The notes below the pieces were generated by a model. That model had not been told where the DNA came from. It searched no databases and was given only the letters and a program-made list of their open reading frames with translations. This document shows positions 44,182-53,860 of a stretch of 64,000 nt of DNA, piece by piece. The position numbers and the translations under genes were made by a program. The DNA comes from Gammaproteobacteria bacterium. Its GTDB lineage: Bacteria > Pseudomonadota > Gammaproteobacteria > Pseudomonadales > Azotimanducaceae. The stretch covers positions 1 through 64,000 of the forward strand of contig VXUA01000042.1 of the NCBI GenBank assembly GCA_009837185.1, written 5' to 3'. The number at the start of each line of letters is the position of its first letter. The first letter of the stretch is position 1.

Positions 44182-44294
44182 ACCTCGCACTTCCTAGTCT
44201 TTGATTAGCGGAGTCAAACACTCTCACTCAATTCGTGCAATCGCTATAAATCGGTCGAAATCGAACTTGACTTGACCGGTAGCAAAGAGTGGCC

Positions 44295-46112
44295 TTATCC
44301 GTTCCAATCCGTAAGACGAGACTTTAGATGTCGCAGAGCTTTTGCTTCGATTTGACGAATGCGCTCTCGAGTGATATTGAACACTCTACCGACTTCTTCG
44401 AGTGTATACTCTGTGTTCTGACCGATACCAAATCGCATCCTTAGAACTTTCGCTTCGCGGGAACTAAGTTCGCCCAAGCGTTCGTGAATGACGTCCCTCA
44501 ACCCTCGAGATTCTGCTTGATCCATTGGCGTAGATTCATACGGGTCTTTGAGAAAATCACCTAAACTAGCGTCGTCGTCTTCACCTATCGGAGCATCTGT
44601 AGATGCTGGTTGGATACTGATTCCTTGAATATGTCGAATCTTATCAAGAATTAATTCCATTCTTGCAGATAGTTCATCGACCGTGGGCTCGCGTCCTAGT
44701 TCTTGTGACAACTGTCTATGGATGCGGTTATGCTTGTTAACCAAATCAAACATGTGAACCGGTATTCGAATAGTCCGAGATTGATCCGAAATCGAGCGCG
44801 TAATTGCTTGTCGAATCCACCACGTGGCATATGTCGAAAATTTATACCCACGGCGGTATTCAAACTTGTCGACGGCTTTCATCAACCCAATATTGCCTTC
44901 TTGGATTAAGTCGAGAAAGTGGAGACCACGATTGTTGTATTTTTTGGCGATCGAAATCACTAAACGCAGATTCGCTTTAACCATTTGGCGTTTTGCGCTT
45001 TCCATCTTGCGCTGGCCTTTGGTAATTCGACTATCAATGTCCTTAAGGGTCGAGTACTTTTTCACACCACTATCGTTAAGAATTGCATTGACGCGTCGTT
45101 GATGGCGAAATATCTCTGTTTTCTTTATCAGTAAACCACTACTGTAAAGATAGTCTCCCCGAATGTGGTGGCGCATGTCAGTTATAGTACCTGGCGGCGA
45201 GACTCGTACCAGTTCTTTGAAAATTTCTCTCGGCATTCCGCTCTCCCTTACGCAAATCTGAAAGAGCAGCTTTATTCGCCGGCGGACTTCCGCCATAGCA
45301 TTAAGTGGTTGGCCGAGCAGCTCTTCATGTGCTTCAGGTGTTAGTTTGAATCGGGAGAAGCAGTCAATCAACTTTTCATGGGATGCCGCCAATTCTGCTT
45401 GTTCAGATTTATTCAACCGGCTGGGGCGTTTGTTTTTGGTAATCCGTTCAACGACCTTCTTGTGTCTTTCGTTGACTTTGCGTAGAGCTTCGAAGCGAGT
45501 TTGGGCGATCTCGGGATCCGGCCCCCGAGTACGTGGTGTAGTCTGTTGCGGAGGCTTTTTAGTCGCGTCGATTTGTACTGGATTCTGAATTTCGGCATCA
45601 GGATCTAGGTAGCCGACTAGTAAGTCGCTTAGCTTCTTCTTTTTATTGGTGTTGTCATATTGTTCGATTAACCAATCGACCGTACCGGGGAATTCTGCAA
45701 CGGCTTTGAGAATGTCTCGCATACCTTCTTCGATCTCGCGCGCAATTTTGATCTCATCGTCTCGCGTGAGTAACTCAACTCCCCCCATTTCGCGCAAGTA
45801 CATGCGTGCGGGATCGGTTGTTCGGCGCGCCTCGGAAGTGACCGCGGCTAGAGCGATCGCAGCTTCGTCAGCGGCAACATCGTCCGATGAGTTTTCGGTC
45901 GTGGTGAACAGATTTTCTCCGTCGGGAGCAGCTTCATCGACGCTAATCCCGAGGTCCATCAGGTTATGTATGATGTCATCGATCTCGTCTTCGTCGCGGT
46001 CATTACTTAACACGTCGTGAATATCTGCGATAACCAAGTAGCCTTGGTCGCGCCCGCGTTCAATGAGTTCTTCGATGGGACTCTGTTCGGTATCGGTATT
46101 TGGGTTGGGCAT
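44295..46112 (-). CDS. rpoD: RNA polymerase primary sigma factor RpoD (sigma-70)
   Basis: The 605-residue protein has region 1.1 ([19 protein letters not shown]), [19 protein letters not shown] (region 1.2), a long non-conserved region (about 130-350), region 2 with [26 protein letters not shown] and [15 protein letters not shown], and region 4.2 with [18 protein letters not shown], the canonical -35 reader. It ends [10 protein letters not shown] soon after that helix, without the SRSxxLRSFL-type tail seen in most RpoD proteins, a small truncation or divergence. It is the last gene of the rpsU-yqeY-dnaG-rpoD unit. The standard promoter-reading residues mark it as the housekeeping factor. Confidence 0.95.
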   Translation of the reverse strand: MPNPNTDTEQSPIEELIERGRDQGYLVIADIHDVLSNDRDEDEIDDIIHNLMDLGISVDEAAPDGENLFTTTENSSDDVAADEAAIALAAVTSEARRTTDPARMYLREMGGVELLTRDDEIKIAREIEEGMRDILKAVAEFPGTVDWLIEQYDNTNKKKKLSDLLVGYLDPDAEIQNPVQIDATKKPPQQTTPRTRGPDPEIAQTRFEALRKVNERHKKVVERITKNKRPSRLNKSEQAELAASHEKLIDCFSRFKLTPEAHEELLGQPLNAMAEVRRRIKLLFQICVRESGMPREIFKELVRVSPPGTITDMRHHIRGDYLYSSGLLIKKTEIFRHQRRVNAILNDSGVKKYSTLKDIDSRITKGQRKMESAKRQMVKANLRLVISIAKKYNNRGLHFLDLIQEGNIGLMKAVDKFEYRRGYKFSTYATWWIRQAITRSISDQSRTIRIPVHMFDLVNKHNRIHRQLSQELGREPTVDELSARMELILDKIRHIQGISIQPASTDAPIGEDDDASLGDFLKDPYESTPMDQAESRGLRDVIHERLGELSSREAKVLRMRFGIGQNTEYTLEEVGRVFNITRERIRQIEAKALRHLKSRLTDWNG

Positions 46113-46181
46113 TACTACCTCTATAGATGAAACATTAATTAATGTGAAACAATCAAGTTGCTAACATTGCAAATGCATAAA

Positions 46182-47876
46182 TTAAACATCGCGCCGGGCA
46201 ATCTCCCGCTTAAATCGAAAGATTAAGGTATCGATCGCATTCAAGAGTGGGTCCCGGAGACCAGTGTCTTGTAATCCAGGTGGCGCACTCTCTGCAACTT
46301 GCACTAAATATCTGTGTTCTGGTGAATCATTCTCGTAGGATGCGAGCAGTTGCGCGAAGTTATTCAACTCGTTCTCACGAATTCGCAGAATCGCGTCGAA
46401 TATCAGTGACTCGTTTTGTAATTCGGAAATCGACTTCATTGACTTCTGCGAAATAAGAGGCACGACATCCATGTTGTATACGAGATTTCTTAGGGTATTC
46501 CGTTCCCCGACTTTCAATCGATCGTTCTTCCGATCTGTAGATTTGTTATTTTGAGAACTCAATTCTCTTGAAGTTCGCGACCCGACCGAAGGGTTGTTAC
46601 GGCGGCCAAGACTTGGGATGTCGTGCCCGACGATGTCCTGTAATTTCCGAAACATGAAGTCTCGATACAGCTCGTATGGAATTTCATCGATAACAGTTCG
46701 CGCACGCTCCACGAACGCAGACTTACCTTCCGGGTCGTTGATGTCGTATTGCGCTTGTAATTCATTGAAGAAATACGCGGAAGAATTTGGTGCCCTTTCC
46801 ACGAGATCGTGGAACTGATCCACTCCATGGGTACGAATATAAGAGTCTGGGTCATCACCCTTGGGTAACCGTACAACTCGAATTCGTTGGCCTTTTTTCA
46901 AAAGTGAATACCCATGTTCTAAAGCGCGCCAAGTTGCTGTAGCTCCCGCATCGTCGCCATCAAAACACAGGACATATTCCGAACAATACTTGAGCATGAG
47001 CTGTAATTGCTGAAGAGTAAGTGCGGTACCGAGAGGTGCGACGACGTTCTCGATTCCGTGTTGAGCCAACGCGATTACGTCCATGTATCCTTCGACGACA
47101 ATCAGGCTACTTAACGAAGCGTTCGAACGCCAGGCTTCATAAATTCCGTAAAGGCACTTACTCTTGTTATATACCAACGATTGCGGTGAGTTCATGTATT
47201 TAGGTGCTTGGTCCGTAGAAACTACACGACCGCCAAATGCTATGGTTCGACCACGCATGTCGCGGATAGGAAACATTACCCGATCACGAAATTTGTCGTA
47301 GGACTTTCCTTTGTCACTTTGAGTGACTAGTCCACAGTCGAGTAGTACTTGTTCGTCCACTCGTGCCAGCGCTAAACTAATGGAGTCAAAGGCATTAGGA
47401 GCGTAGCCTAGCGCGAATTTCTCGATGATCTCTTGTTGAATGCCGCGAGACTCAAGGTACTTTAAACCTGCAGAACTGTCGGTTAAAGCTTTCTGGTAAT
47501 AGTCTGCTGCGGCTTCTAATGTACTATACAGGAGTCGAAATTTGTTGAGCTCTTTAGGCGTATAACGTGATTGCTTCCCGTCAGGAGGGAGTGGTATTCC
47601 GACGAGATCGGCTAGCATTTTTACTGCCTCCGGAAACTTGAGCCCTTTTTGGTGCATGACAAAGTCAATCATCGAACCATGTGCTCCGCAACCATAACAA
47701 TGGTAGGTTTGATCAACCGGATACACGTGGAACGAAGGAGTTTTCTCTTGATGAAACGGGCACTTACCTTTGTAACTCTTCCCGCTTGGGACCAATTCAA
47801 CAGAGTCTCCTATCAGACTCACAGCGTCAATTCGACCCATGAGCTCGGTTATGAATTGTGGTGTGAAACTCGTCAT
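46182..47876 (-). CDS. dnaG: DNA primase DnaG
   Basis: The 564-residue primase makes RNA primers at the replication fork. The zinc-binding domain is present (CPFHQEKTPSFHVYPVDQ then YHCYGCGAHG, about residues 39-67). The TOPRIM/RNA polymerase domain has VVEGYMDV, APLGTALT and FDGDDAG (about 260-325), and the C-terminal region is the variable helicase-binding part. An AAGGAG ribosome-binding site lies in the 7-base gap after yqeY, very close to the ATG. Its place between yqeY and rpoD is the macromolecular synthesis operon order. Confidence 0.96.
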   Translation of the reverse strand: MTSFTPQFITELMGRIDAVSLIGDSVELVPSGKSYKGKCPFHQEKTPSFHVYPVDQTYHCYGCGAHGSMIDFVMHQKGLKFPEAVKMLADLVGIPLPPDGKQSRYTPKELNKFRLLYSTLEAAADYYQKALTDSSAGLKYLESRGIQQEIIEKFALGYAPNAFDSISLALARVDEQVLLDCGLVTQSDKGKSYDKFRDRVMFPIRDMRGRTIAFGGRVVSTDQAPKYMNSPQSLVYNKSKCLYGIYEAWRSNASLSSLIVVEGYMDVIALAQHGIENVVAPLGTALTLQQLQLMLKYCSEYVLCFDGDDAGATATWRALEHGYSLLKKGQRIRVVRLPKGDDPDSYIRTHGVDQFHDLVERAPNSSAYFFNELQAQYDINDPEGKSAFVERARTVIDEIPYELYRDFMFRKLQDIVGHDIPSLGRRNNPSVGSRTSRELSSQNNKSTDRKNDRLKVGERNTLRNLVYNMDVVPLISQKSMKSISELQNESLIFDAILRIRENELNNFAQLLASYENDSPEHRYLVQVAESAPPGLQDTGLRDPLLNAIDTLIFRFKREIARRDV

Positions 47877-47883
47877 ACTCCTT

Positions 47884-48339
47884 CTAGTTCGTACTCAGAC
47901 GCGCTTTTACAATCTCGCTCACTAGAGCCATGTCTGCCTGTCCACTTAAAGATTGTGTCAAGTGTCCCATGACTCTGCCTATGTGTTGCATCGAATCAGC
48001 CTGTAAAGTCGCGCATACTTGATCAACCGCTTCACTGACTTCTGCCTCGGTGAGTTGTTTGGGCAAAAATTCTTGGATGACGCCAATTTCATACTCTTCC
48101 TGTGTCGCAAGGTCTGGTCGACCTCCATCGCGATATTGAGTCGCGGAAGAAGCACGTTGCTTTTGCATGCGTACCAAGACTCGATGTAGCTCTAGGTCTG
48201 TCAGTGCTTTTCGCGAATCGATTTCAGCTTGTTTAATCTCTGCATTAATTAAGCGCAATATCGCCAAGCGCGCTTTATCTCGAGCGCGCATGGTCGTGCG
48301 GGTGTCATCACTGATACGTAGTTTTAGCTCTGAATCCAT
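47884..48339 (-). CDS. yqeY: GatB/YqeY domain-containing protein
   Basis: The 151-residue protein is a stand-alone YqeY domain: KLRISDDTRTTMRARDKARLAILRLINAEIKQAEID at the N-terminus, then VLVRMQKQRASSATQYRDGGR, and IQEFLPKQLTEAEV with a C-terminal tail-domain helix pair including HIGRVMGHL. The domain is related to the tRNA-binding tail of GatB; the free-standing form has no agreed function. It sits between rpsU and dnaG, as in many gammaproteobacteria. Confidence 0.92.
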   Translation of the reverse strand: MDSELKLRISDDTRTTMRARDKARLAILRLINAEIKQAEIDSRKALTDLELHRVLVRMQKQRASSATQYRDGGRPDLATQEEYEIGVIQEFLPKQLTEAEVSEAVDQVCATLQADSMQHIGRVMGHLTQSLSGQADMALVSEIVKARLSTN

Positions 48340-48382
48340 AAGTGGACTCGGTCGTTAGTGTAATTTGTTGGTGAGAAGACGC

Positions 48383-48598
48383 TTAGTGCAGTCTTTCGAA
48401 CTTTCTTGCTTCTCGATAGAGCTTTTTGAGGTGCCTCTTTACCGCGGCCGCGTTTTTTCGTTTACGAACAGCTGTCGGTTTTTCGTAATACTCGCGACGG
48501 CGCGCTTCAGATAGTACGCCGGACTTTTCACAAGCGCGCTTGAAGCGTCGCAACGCTACATCAAAATGTTCGTTTTCTCGGACGGTTACAGAGGGCAT
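48383..48598 (-). CDS. rpsU: Small ribosomal subunit protein bS21
   Basis: The 71-residue basic protein begins [19 protein letters not shown] and contains [15 protein letters not shown], the hallmark of S21, a 30S platform protein that promotes initiation. It heads the leftward rpsU-yqeY-dnaG-rpoD unit. The gene usually divergent from rpsU in gammaproteobacteria, tsaD, is not here; an aminotransferase occupies that place. Confidence 0.97.
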   Translation of the reverse strand: MPSVTVRENEHFDVALRRFKRACEKSGVLSEARRREYYEKPTAVRKRKNAAAVKRHLKKLYREARKFERLH

Positions 48599-48914
48599 GC
48601 AGTGTTCTCAATTTCGGGAAACGAATTTTACCCCGATTTTGGGTAAATTTATACAAAAAGTTGTAAAAATGACCACATCAAACAACGAGTTACTCTAATA
48701 TAGATAGGGTCATTTTCAAAGAAATCAATCGAACACTCACTAAAATTCGGTGTCGTCGCATGAATCAACTCGCTTGATCGGTAAAACCCGCATCTTTCAG
48801 AGTCCCTTGCAATTTTGGGTATGTCCCTCTCCTGCGACCAGTCTATCAATGCACCATAAGTAACGGGTCGACGAACCATTAGTTTTTTTTGACTCCCATA
48901 GGAAACCTCGAACG
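48599..48914. other. Divergent promoter region between rpsU and the aminotransferase gene
   Basis: This 316-base AT-rich region must hold the promoter of the macromolecular synthesis operon and that of the rightward aminotransferase. Frames here are shadows. I could not settle a -35/-10 pair, although the minus strand contains GTATAAAT about 50 bases upstream of rpsU, a candidate -10. Confidence 0.45.
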
Positions 48915-50159
48915 ATGACAAAACCCACGGAATTTTCACGTAAATACGAAGAATTTAAGGCTCGGAATTTGTCTCTCAACCTTGTGCGTGGTAAGCCAGG
49001 GAGTGATCAGATACAGCTGAGCAATGATCTCGACGGTGTTCTGGAAGGAGACTACTTGTCGATAGACGGTACCGACACGAGAAATTACGGCGGTTTAAGA
49101 GGTATACCTGAAGCAAGAGAATTGGGAGCTTCGCTACTTGGTGTTCCCTCAGAAAGAGTGATTGCTGGCGGCAACTCTAGCTTGCATTTGATGTATGTGG
49201 CTTTGGAATTATTAGCACATCGTGGATTAGCAGGTCCGCCGCTTCGACGAAATTCGAACGCCTGCGCGATCTGTCCCGTTCCAGGTTATGATCGGCATTT
49301 TTCAATGACGGAGTATCTAGGCTTTAAGATGTTGAACGTGCCCATGGACGCATCGGGACCCGACATGGACGCAATTGAAGCATTGGTCCAAAGTGACATT
49401 AACACTAGCGTGCTCTGGTGCGTACCTAGGCACTCAAACCCCACCGGTTGCACATATAGCGACGAGACTGTAGCTCGTATAGCCGCGTTGCCGAATTTTC
49501 GTCGCGGACAACCCGAGAATCCCTTCTACGTATTGTGGGACAATGCGTATGCAGTCCATGATTTCAAAGAACCGGCACCGAAATTAGCGAATCTTGACGA
49601 GCTAGCGATGGCTCATGGTACAGAGGATAGGATTGTGCAGTTCGCCTCGACTTCAAAAATCACTTTCGCCGGTGCAGGAGTGGGATTCATCGGCTCTTCC
49701 TCAAAGCTATTAGCTGACTTTGAACGCCACCTAGGGATGCGCACAGTGGGATTTGACAAAGTAAATCAGCTCCGTCAGGCACGATTTTTGCAGAACGGTA
49801 AGGGTCTGACTGCACACATGAAGAAACAGGCTGCTATCATAGGACCAAAGTTTGAGGTCGCACAACGAGTGTTAGTTCATGAACTGGGTAATTTAGATCC
49901 TCAAGTAGCTTCTTGGACTGAGCCTACAGGCGGCTACTTCATTTCGCTTGACGTACGATGTGGGAGTGCAAAGAAAGTTGTCGACGTTGCCAAGGACGCA
50001 GGTCTGGCGTTGACACCTGCGGGAGCTACGTTCCCCTATGGTAGGGATCCTAATGACGCGAACATTCGCATTGCGCCTACATATGCTAATGTTGATGAGG
50101 TACAGACGGCGATCGAATTGCTCGCCACTTGTGTCAGAATGGTGCATGCTTCTACGTAG
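48915..50159 (+). CDS. PLP-dependent aminotransferase (aspartate aminotransferase-like, PF12897 type)
   Basis: The 414-residue fold-type I aminotransferase resembles the atypical aspartate aminotransferase subgroup. It has LVRGKPGSDQ at the N-terminus, NYGGLRGIPEARELGASLLGV, the GNSS phosphate-binding loop, VPRHSNPTGCTYSDE (about residues 170-184), WDNAYAVHDF with the PLP-ring aspartate (about 206-215), and the Schiff-base lysine in STSKITFAGAG (about 247-257). The carboxylate-binding arginine is near NIRIAPTY. ATG 48915 follows an AGGAAA ribosome-binding site. The nitrilase-family gene 41 bases downstream may act with it, as transaminases and omega-amidases do in amino-acid repair, but that link is inference. 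Confidence 0.85.
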   Translation: MTKPTEFSRKYEEFKARNLSLNLVRGKPGSDQIQLSNDLDGVLEGDYLSIDGTDTRNYGGLRGIPEARELGASLLGVPSERVIAGGNSSLHLMYVALELLAHRGLAGPPLRRNSNACAICPVPGYDRHFSMTEYLGFKMLNVPMDASGPDMDAIEALVQSDINTSVLWCVPRHSNPTGCTYSDETVARIAALPNFRRGQPENPFYVLWDNAYAVHDFKEPAPKLANLDELAMAHGTEDRIVQFASTSKITFAGAGVGFIGSSSKLLADFERHLGMRTVGFDKVNQLRQARFLQNGKGLTAHMKKQAAIIGPKFEVAQRVLVHELGNLDPQVASWTEPTGGYFISLDVRCGSAKKVVDVAKDAGLALTPAGATFPYGRDPNDANIRIAPTYANVDEVQTAIELLATCVRMVHAST

Positions 50160-50200
50160 TTACCGACCATATGCGAGACAACCAGTACGGGCGTACCTAA

Positions 50201-51025
50201 GTGGTAAGTAGTACGCGTATCGGGATCGTGCAATTGTGTTCGCAAGATGACGTTGCACAGAATCTACAAGCCGCTGAGAATCTAGTAGCGGACGCAGTCA
50301 CTGAGGGCGCGGAAGTTGTTTTTATACCCGAAGCTTTCGCGTACATTGGATCAGATGAAGGACAAATCCCACTTGCTGAGACGTTCACTAGCCCAGGTCC
50401 CATTCTTTCCTCTTGCGTGAACCTAGCTCATACGCATGGTGTGCATCTAATTGCGGGTGGTTTTCCTGAAAGAGCTACCTCCGACAAAATTTACAACACT
50501 TGCTTCCACGTTACTCCAGCGGGCGACATCCAAGCTAGATATCGCAAGATTCATCTCTTTGATGTTGATCTCGAGGATGGCACGAAATTGCAAGAGTCTC
50601 GCACGACAGCTCCCGGGCAGCAGCTGATAACAACAGAACTGCCCTTTGGCACTCTAGGATTGAGTGTGTGTTACGACCTGCGTTTCCCGCGTTTATATCA
50701 ATCCTTGGTTGATGCCGGTGCAGTCGCAGTGACTGTTCCTGCGGCCTTTACAGCGTACACTGGACAGGCACACTGGCATGTACTCTTACGGGCTCGTGCG
50801 ATCGAATGCCAAGCCTATTTCATTGCCCCAGCTCAGGTTGGCGATCATGGTTACCCAGATCGACAATCGTTTGGACATGCATTAGTGGTCGATCCCTGGG
50901 GAACGATCGTGGCAGAATGTTCGACGGATGAACCTAGCGTTGCTGTCGCGGAAATCAACCCGTCAGAAGTTTCGCGAATCCGATCTCAACTACCTAGTCT
51001 CGAACACCAACGAGAATTTCAATGA
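50201..51025 (+). CDS. Nitrilase-superfamily carbon-nitrogen hydrolase (Nit1/Nit2-like amidase)
   Basis: The 274-residue enzyme has the Glu-Lys-Cys triad of the nitrilase superfamily: the glutamate in FIPEAFAY (about residue 41), the lysine in RYRKIHLFDVD (about 111), and the cysteine in GLSVCYDLRFPRLYQ (about 153). The LFDVDL and CYDLRFP segments are those of Nit-branch amidases, which hydrolyse deaminated glutathione or omega-amides. GTG start at 50201. The stop overlaps the start of the next gene as ATGA. Confidence 0.88.
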   Translation: MVSSTRIGIVQLCSQDDVAQNLQAAENLVADAVTEGAEVVFIPEAFAYIGSDEGQIPLAETFTSPGPILSSCVNLAHTHGVHLIAGGFPERATSDKIYNTCFHVTPAGDIQARYRKIHLFDVDLEDGTKLQESRTTAPGQQLITTELPFGTLGLSVCYDLRFPRLYQSLVDAGAVAVTVPAAFTAYTGQAHWHVLLRARAIECQAYFIAPAQVGDHGYPDRQSFGHALVVDPWGTIVAECSTDEPSVAVAEINPSEVSRIRSQLPSLEHQREFQ

Positions 51026-52068
51026 AGGAAGGCGTATCAGTACGTAATACCGCACTAATCCTTATAGCATGTGTAGTAGTTTTAGCTGGTCTCAAACTTG
51101 CGCATCAAGTCGTGGTACCGTTCATGTTGGCCGTATTCATAGCAACGATAGCCAGTACGCCGATTCAATGGCTGACGCGGCGGAAGTGTCCGCATTGGCT
51201 AGCTGTGATAGCAGTGCTGTTAGTCTTGGTAGTTGTTCTTTTCGGATTGGGGTTGGTTTTCATCCAAGTTGTGAACGAGTTTCAGGGAGAGCAAACTCGT
51301 TATCAAAATCAAATTAGAGATTTAACAGAAAACACCATTGACCCAATCATAAATACTCTGTTTCCCGAATCGGATTTAAACTTTTCCGCTATTCTAGATC
51401 CCAGCCGTGTCATCCCCCTAGCAAGCCAAGCTCTGCAGAGTATCGGTCAACTTCTTTCCAACACGTTTCTCATATTTTTGACAGTGTTGTTTATCCTTGC
51501 CGAGGGAAAACAGTTGCCAAGAAAACTTCGAGGTGTGCTATTGGAACACAAAATGGATGTTCAATGGCTCGACCAGTTTGGCGAGAATCTCAATCGTTAT
51601 ATCGCGGTCAAAACTTGTACGAGTCTACTCACGGGAGTTTGCGTCACTGTATTACTTCTCGTTGTAGGTGTTGATTTTGCGATACTATGGGGCTTGCTGG
51701 CATTTATGTTGAATTACATACCAAATATTGGTAGTGCAATTGCCGCAGCTCCAGCCGTCTTAGTTACGGCCGTAACATTAGGTGTCGGAACTGCGGCGAT
51801 CGTACTTGGGGGCTATATTGGAATCAATGTTGGAATCGGTGCGGGGATCGAGCCGCGCTTTCTTGGTCGAACGTTGGGTCTGTCGACGTTGGTCGTGTTC
51901 CTGTCATTGATTTTCTGGGGCTGGATGTTTGGTCCGGTGGGTATGTTGCTGTCGGTTCCGTTGACGATGACGGCAAAACTTGCCTTTGAGGCACACGAGT
52001 CAACTGCTTGGATCGCACATTTACTAGAGCCTAACCGATCAGTGCCAGAACCCTCGGTGCTAGAATGA
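51022..52068 (+). CDS. AI-2E/PerM family permease
   Basis: The 348-residue integral membrane protein has about eight hydrophobic segments and the family text LMWGLLAFMLNYIPNIGS (here LWGLLAFMLNYIPNIGSAIAA, about residues 228-248) and FGPVGMLLSVPLT. The family includes TqsA, YdiK and PerM, with members exporting autoinducer-2 or acting as Na+/H+ antiporters; the substrate here is unknown. It is translationally coupled to the nitrilase-family gene (ATGA). Confidence 0.87.
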   Translation: MKEGVSVRNTALILIACVVVLAGLKLAHQVVVPFMLAVFIATIASTPIQWLTRRKCPHWLAVIAVLLVLVVVLFGLGLVFIQVVNEFQGEQTRYQNQIRDLTENTIDPIINTLFPESDLNFSAILDPSRVIPLASQALQSIGQLLSNTFLIFLTVLFILAEGKQLPRKLRGVLLEHKMDVQWLDQFGENLNRYIAVKTCTSLLTGVCVTVLLLVVGVDFAILWGLLAFMLNYIPNIGSAIAAAPAVLVTAVTLGVGTAAIVLGGYIGINVGIGAGIEPRFLGRTLGLSTLVVFLSLIFWGWMFGPVGMLLSVPLTMTAKLAFEAHESTAWIAHLLEPNRSVPEPSVLE

Positions 52069-52104
52069 GAAACCCCGTTTAGAGAGTCAAAATCTACTCC
52101 TAGT

Positions 52105-52815
52105 ATGTTTTTTCCAATCTACGATCACAATCCTGTAGATCGAAAACCGATCGTTACCTATGCCCTCATCGGCACAAATCTCGCAGTATGGATTTTTGGT
52201 CAGGGAGCAAGGATGGTTACTGGCCTCTATGAATACTCTTTATGTTATTTTGCTCTGATTAGCGGCAATTTGTTAGGGCAGTTTCCGAGTGGATCATGGA
52301 TTTCATTGAGTGGTGGCTATTGTCCTGTTGACGGACCACCCAGGTTTTATACGTTGATTACGCATATGTTTATGCACGGTGGGTGGTTACACATCATTGG
52401 AAACATGTGGTATCTTTGGATATTTGGGGATAACATCGAAAACGCACTCGGTCGATTTCGTTTTCTGATCTTTTACTTGATTTGTGGCCTCGCTGCGGCA
52501 GTTGCACAAATGGCTACTGATTTCAATAGCGTGATACCGATGGTTGGTGCTTCGGGTGCAATAAGTGGGGTTTTAGGAGCGTATATCTTGCTGCATCCGC
52601 GATCGAGAATTAAAGTTCTTATATTTTTCTTTATGATTATCGAAGTACCTGCCGTAATCGTCCTTGGTTTTTATTTCGCGCTACAGGTACTCAACGGTTT
52701 GTATGGGGTAGAAGAAGGAATTGCCTATTGGGCACACATAGGTGGTTTTGTTGCCGGTCTCGCGCTGGTCAAGCTAATGAAGAAAAAGGAACAAACCTTT
52801 GTACTACGTCAATAA
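52105..52815 (+). CDS. Rhomboid-family intramembrane serine protease
   Basis: The 236-residue protein has six or more membrane helices. The L1-loop HGGWLHIIGNMWYLWIFGDNIE contains the stabilising W and the oxyanion-type asparagine (residues 90-111). The catalytic serine is in GASGAISGVLGAY (about 151-163) and the catalytic histidine in AHIGGFVAG (about 212-220). The serine-histidine dyad is complete, so it should cleave transmembrane substrates. It stands 36 bases after the permease. Confidence 0.92.
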   Translation: MFFPIYDHNPVDRKPIVTYALIGTNLAVWIFGQGARMVTGLYEYSLCYFALISGNLLGQFPSGSWISLSGGYCPVDGPPRFYTLITHMFMHGGWLHIIGNMWYLWIFGDNIENALGRFRFLIFYLICGLAAAVAQMATDFNSVIPMVGASGAISGVLGAYILLHPRSRIKVLIFFFMIIEVPAVIVLGFYFALQVLNGLYGVEEGIAYWAHIGGFVAGLALVKLMKKKEQTFVLRQ

Positions 52816-52916
52816 ACATGATCCGCTTACCTCTGGTTGTAGTGTCCAACACATGTCATCTTTTGCTCCTTTAATATAGGAAAGTCAGGTATAAACTGAA
52901 TCAAGTAATTCGCGCA

Positions 52917-53413
52917 ATGAATAATGACAATAAGTTTGTTTGGTTGATTAGACACGGAAAGTCCGCTTGGCCGGCTGGAACTCCCGATATGGAACGACCG
53001 CTCAGTCAGCGCGGACGTCGAGATGGTGCGATAATGGCGGAGGTTCTTGCCACCTCGGAACATACCCCACAACAGTTTTATATGAGTGACTCTGAACGGA
53101 CACGACAAACAACTGAACTACTTAATGATGCACTAAAACGACCAATCACATCAACCCACGAACTTTACACTGGGTCTCACCGCGAAGTAGAAAAAATCCT
53201 GAGAGGTCATTGTCTTGTGTCGCGGTTGTATCTCATTTACCGACAATCGAATCTTGTATCCGTGCGACTAACGATTGGCCTGAAGAACATGCTTTTCCCA
53301 CACTGGCCGCTGTGTGTTATGAGCAGGGTGGAGAATGGGAAGAGTTCAAATTCGCAGCCGTGAAATTGCGGCAGTTTTTCATGCCACGCATGTTTCGTGA
53401 TGCCGCGACCTAA
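52917..53413 (+). pseudogene. sixA-like phosphohistidine phosphatase with a -1 frameshift
   Basis: The first frame encodes a SixA-type histidine phosphatase: WLIRHGKSAWP (catalytic RHG, about residues 10-15), RPLSQRGRRDG, SDSERTRQTTELL and HELYTGSHREVEKILRG. It then loses the family pattern. The expected continuation CVAVVSHLPTIESC, with the second catalytic histidine, FPTLAAVCY, and the closing PRMF are present in the -1 frame up to 53413. A one-base deletion between about 53180 and 53215 explains it; a run of six A lies at the start of this interval. It could also be a sequencing error or a recoding site. Confidence 0.78.
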
Positions 53414-53469
53414 TTTAGGTACCTATCTGACAGTTATCATTTAACTTAACCGCCCAACAGGACTTGCTG

Positions 53470-53631
53470 ATGTTAACCCTATTAATTCTTGTAGTCTCAA
53501 TTTTGACCCTATTTTTCATCTATCGTATTTGGGACGAGCTACCGGATATGATCATGTCGATGAAGGAACAAAATAGAGAACTTACGAAGATTCGCGAGAT
53601 TCTCGAAAACGCGTCCGACTCCAACTCATGA
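53470..53631 (+). CDS. Small single-span membrane protein (53 aa)
   Basis: ATG 53470 follows a CAACAGGA ribosome-binding site and encodes 53 residues: a hydrophobic helix (MLTLLILVVSILTLFFIYRI, residues 1-20) followed by a charged amphipathic tail with an E/K/R pattern typical of a short coiled coil. It resembles the tiny membrane proteins often missed by annotation, but I know no family. Confidence 0.5.
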   Translation: MLTLLILVVSILTLFFIYRIWDELPDMIMSMKEQNRELTKIREILENASDSNS

Positions 53632-53672
53632 ATTGGTTGGCACTTGAATTCACTGTGCTCGTTTTTCTGGAT

Positions 53673-53855
53673 TTAAGCGATGAGAAAGAGTACTAGTGGA
53701 AACATTAAGACGAACGCGCAAACCAAGTACACTGTGACATTAAAAATGTCATTTTGAACGGGTTCTTTAGCTAGCTTCAACCTCGAGCCGAACAAAACCC
53801 ACACTAAGCCACTCAAGATTACCGCACCTACTAGGGAAAAGACCAACGCCGCCAC
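53673..53855 (-). CDS. Small two-span membrane protein (60 aa)
   Basis: The 60-residue protein has two hydrophobic segments (about residues 3-22 and 40-59) with a short charged loop between them, a sound helical hairpin. It starts 5 bases after the stop of the 122-residue gene on the same strand and probably belongs to the purC transcript. Function unknown. Confidence 0.5.
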   Translation of the reverse strand: MAALVFSLVGAVILSGLVWVLFGSRLKLAKEPVQNDIFNVTVYLVCAFVLMFPLVLFLIA

Positions 53856-53860
53856 TTTCT

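Noticed and set aside
53470-53855. The 53-aa and 60-aa membrane ORFs as a type I toxin-antitoxin pair
   Set aside because: Neither shows a known toxin motif and there is no evident antisense RNA promoter; size and hydrophobicity alone are not enough.
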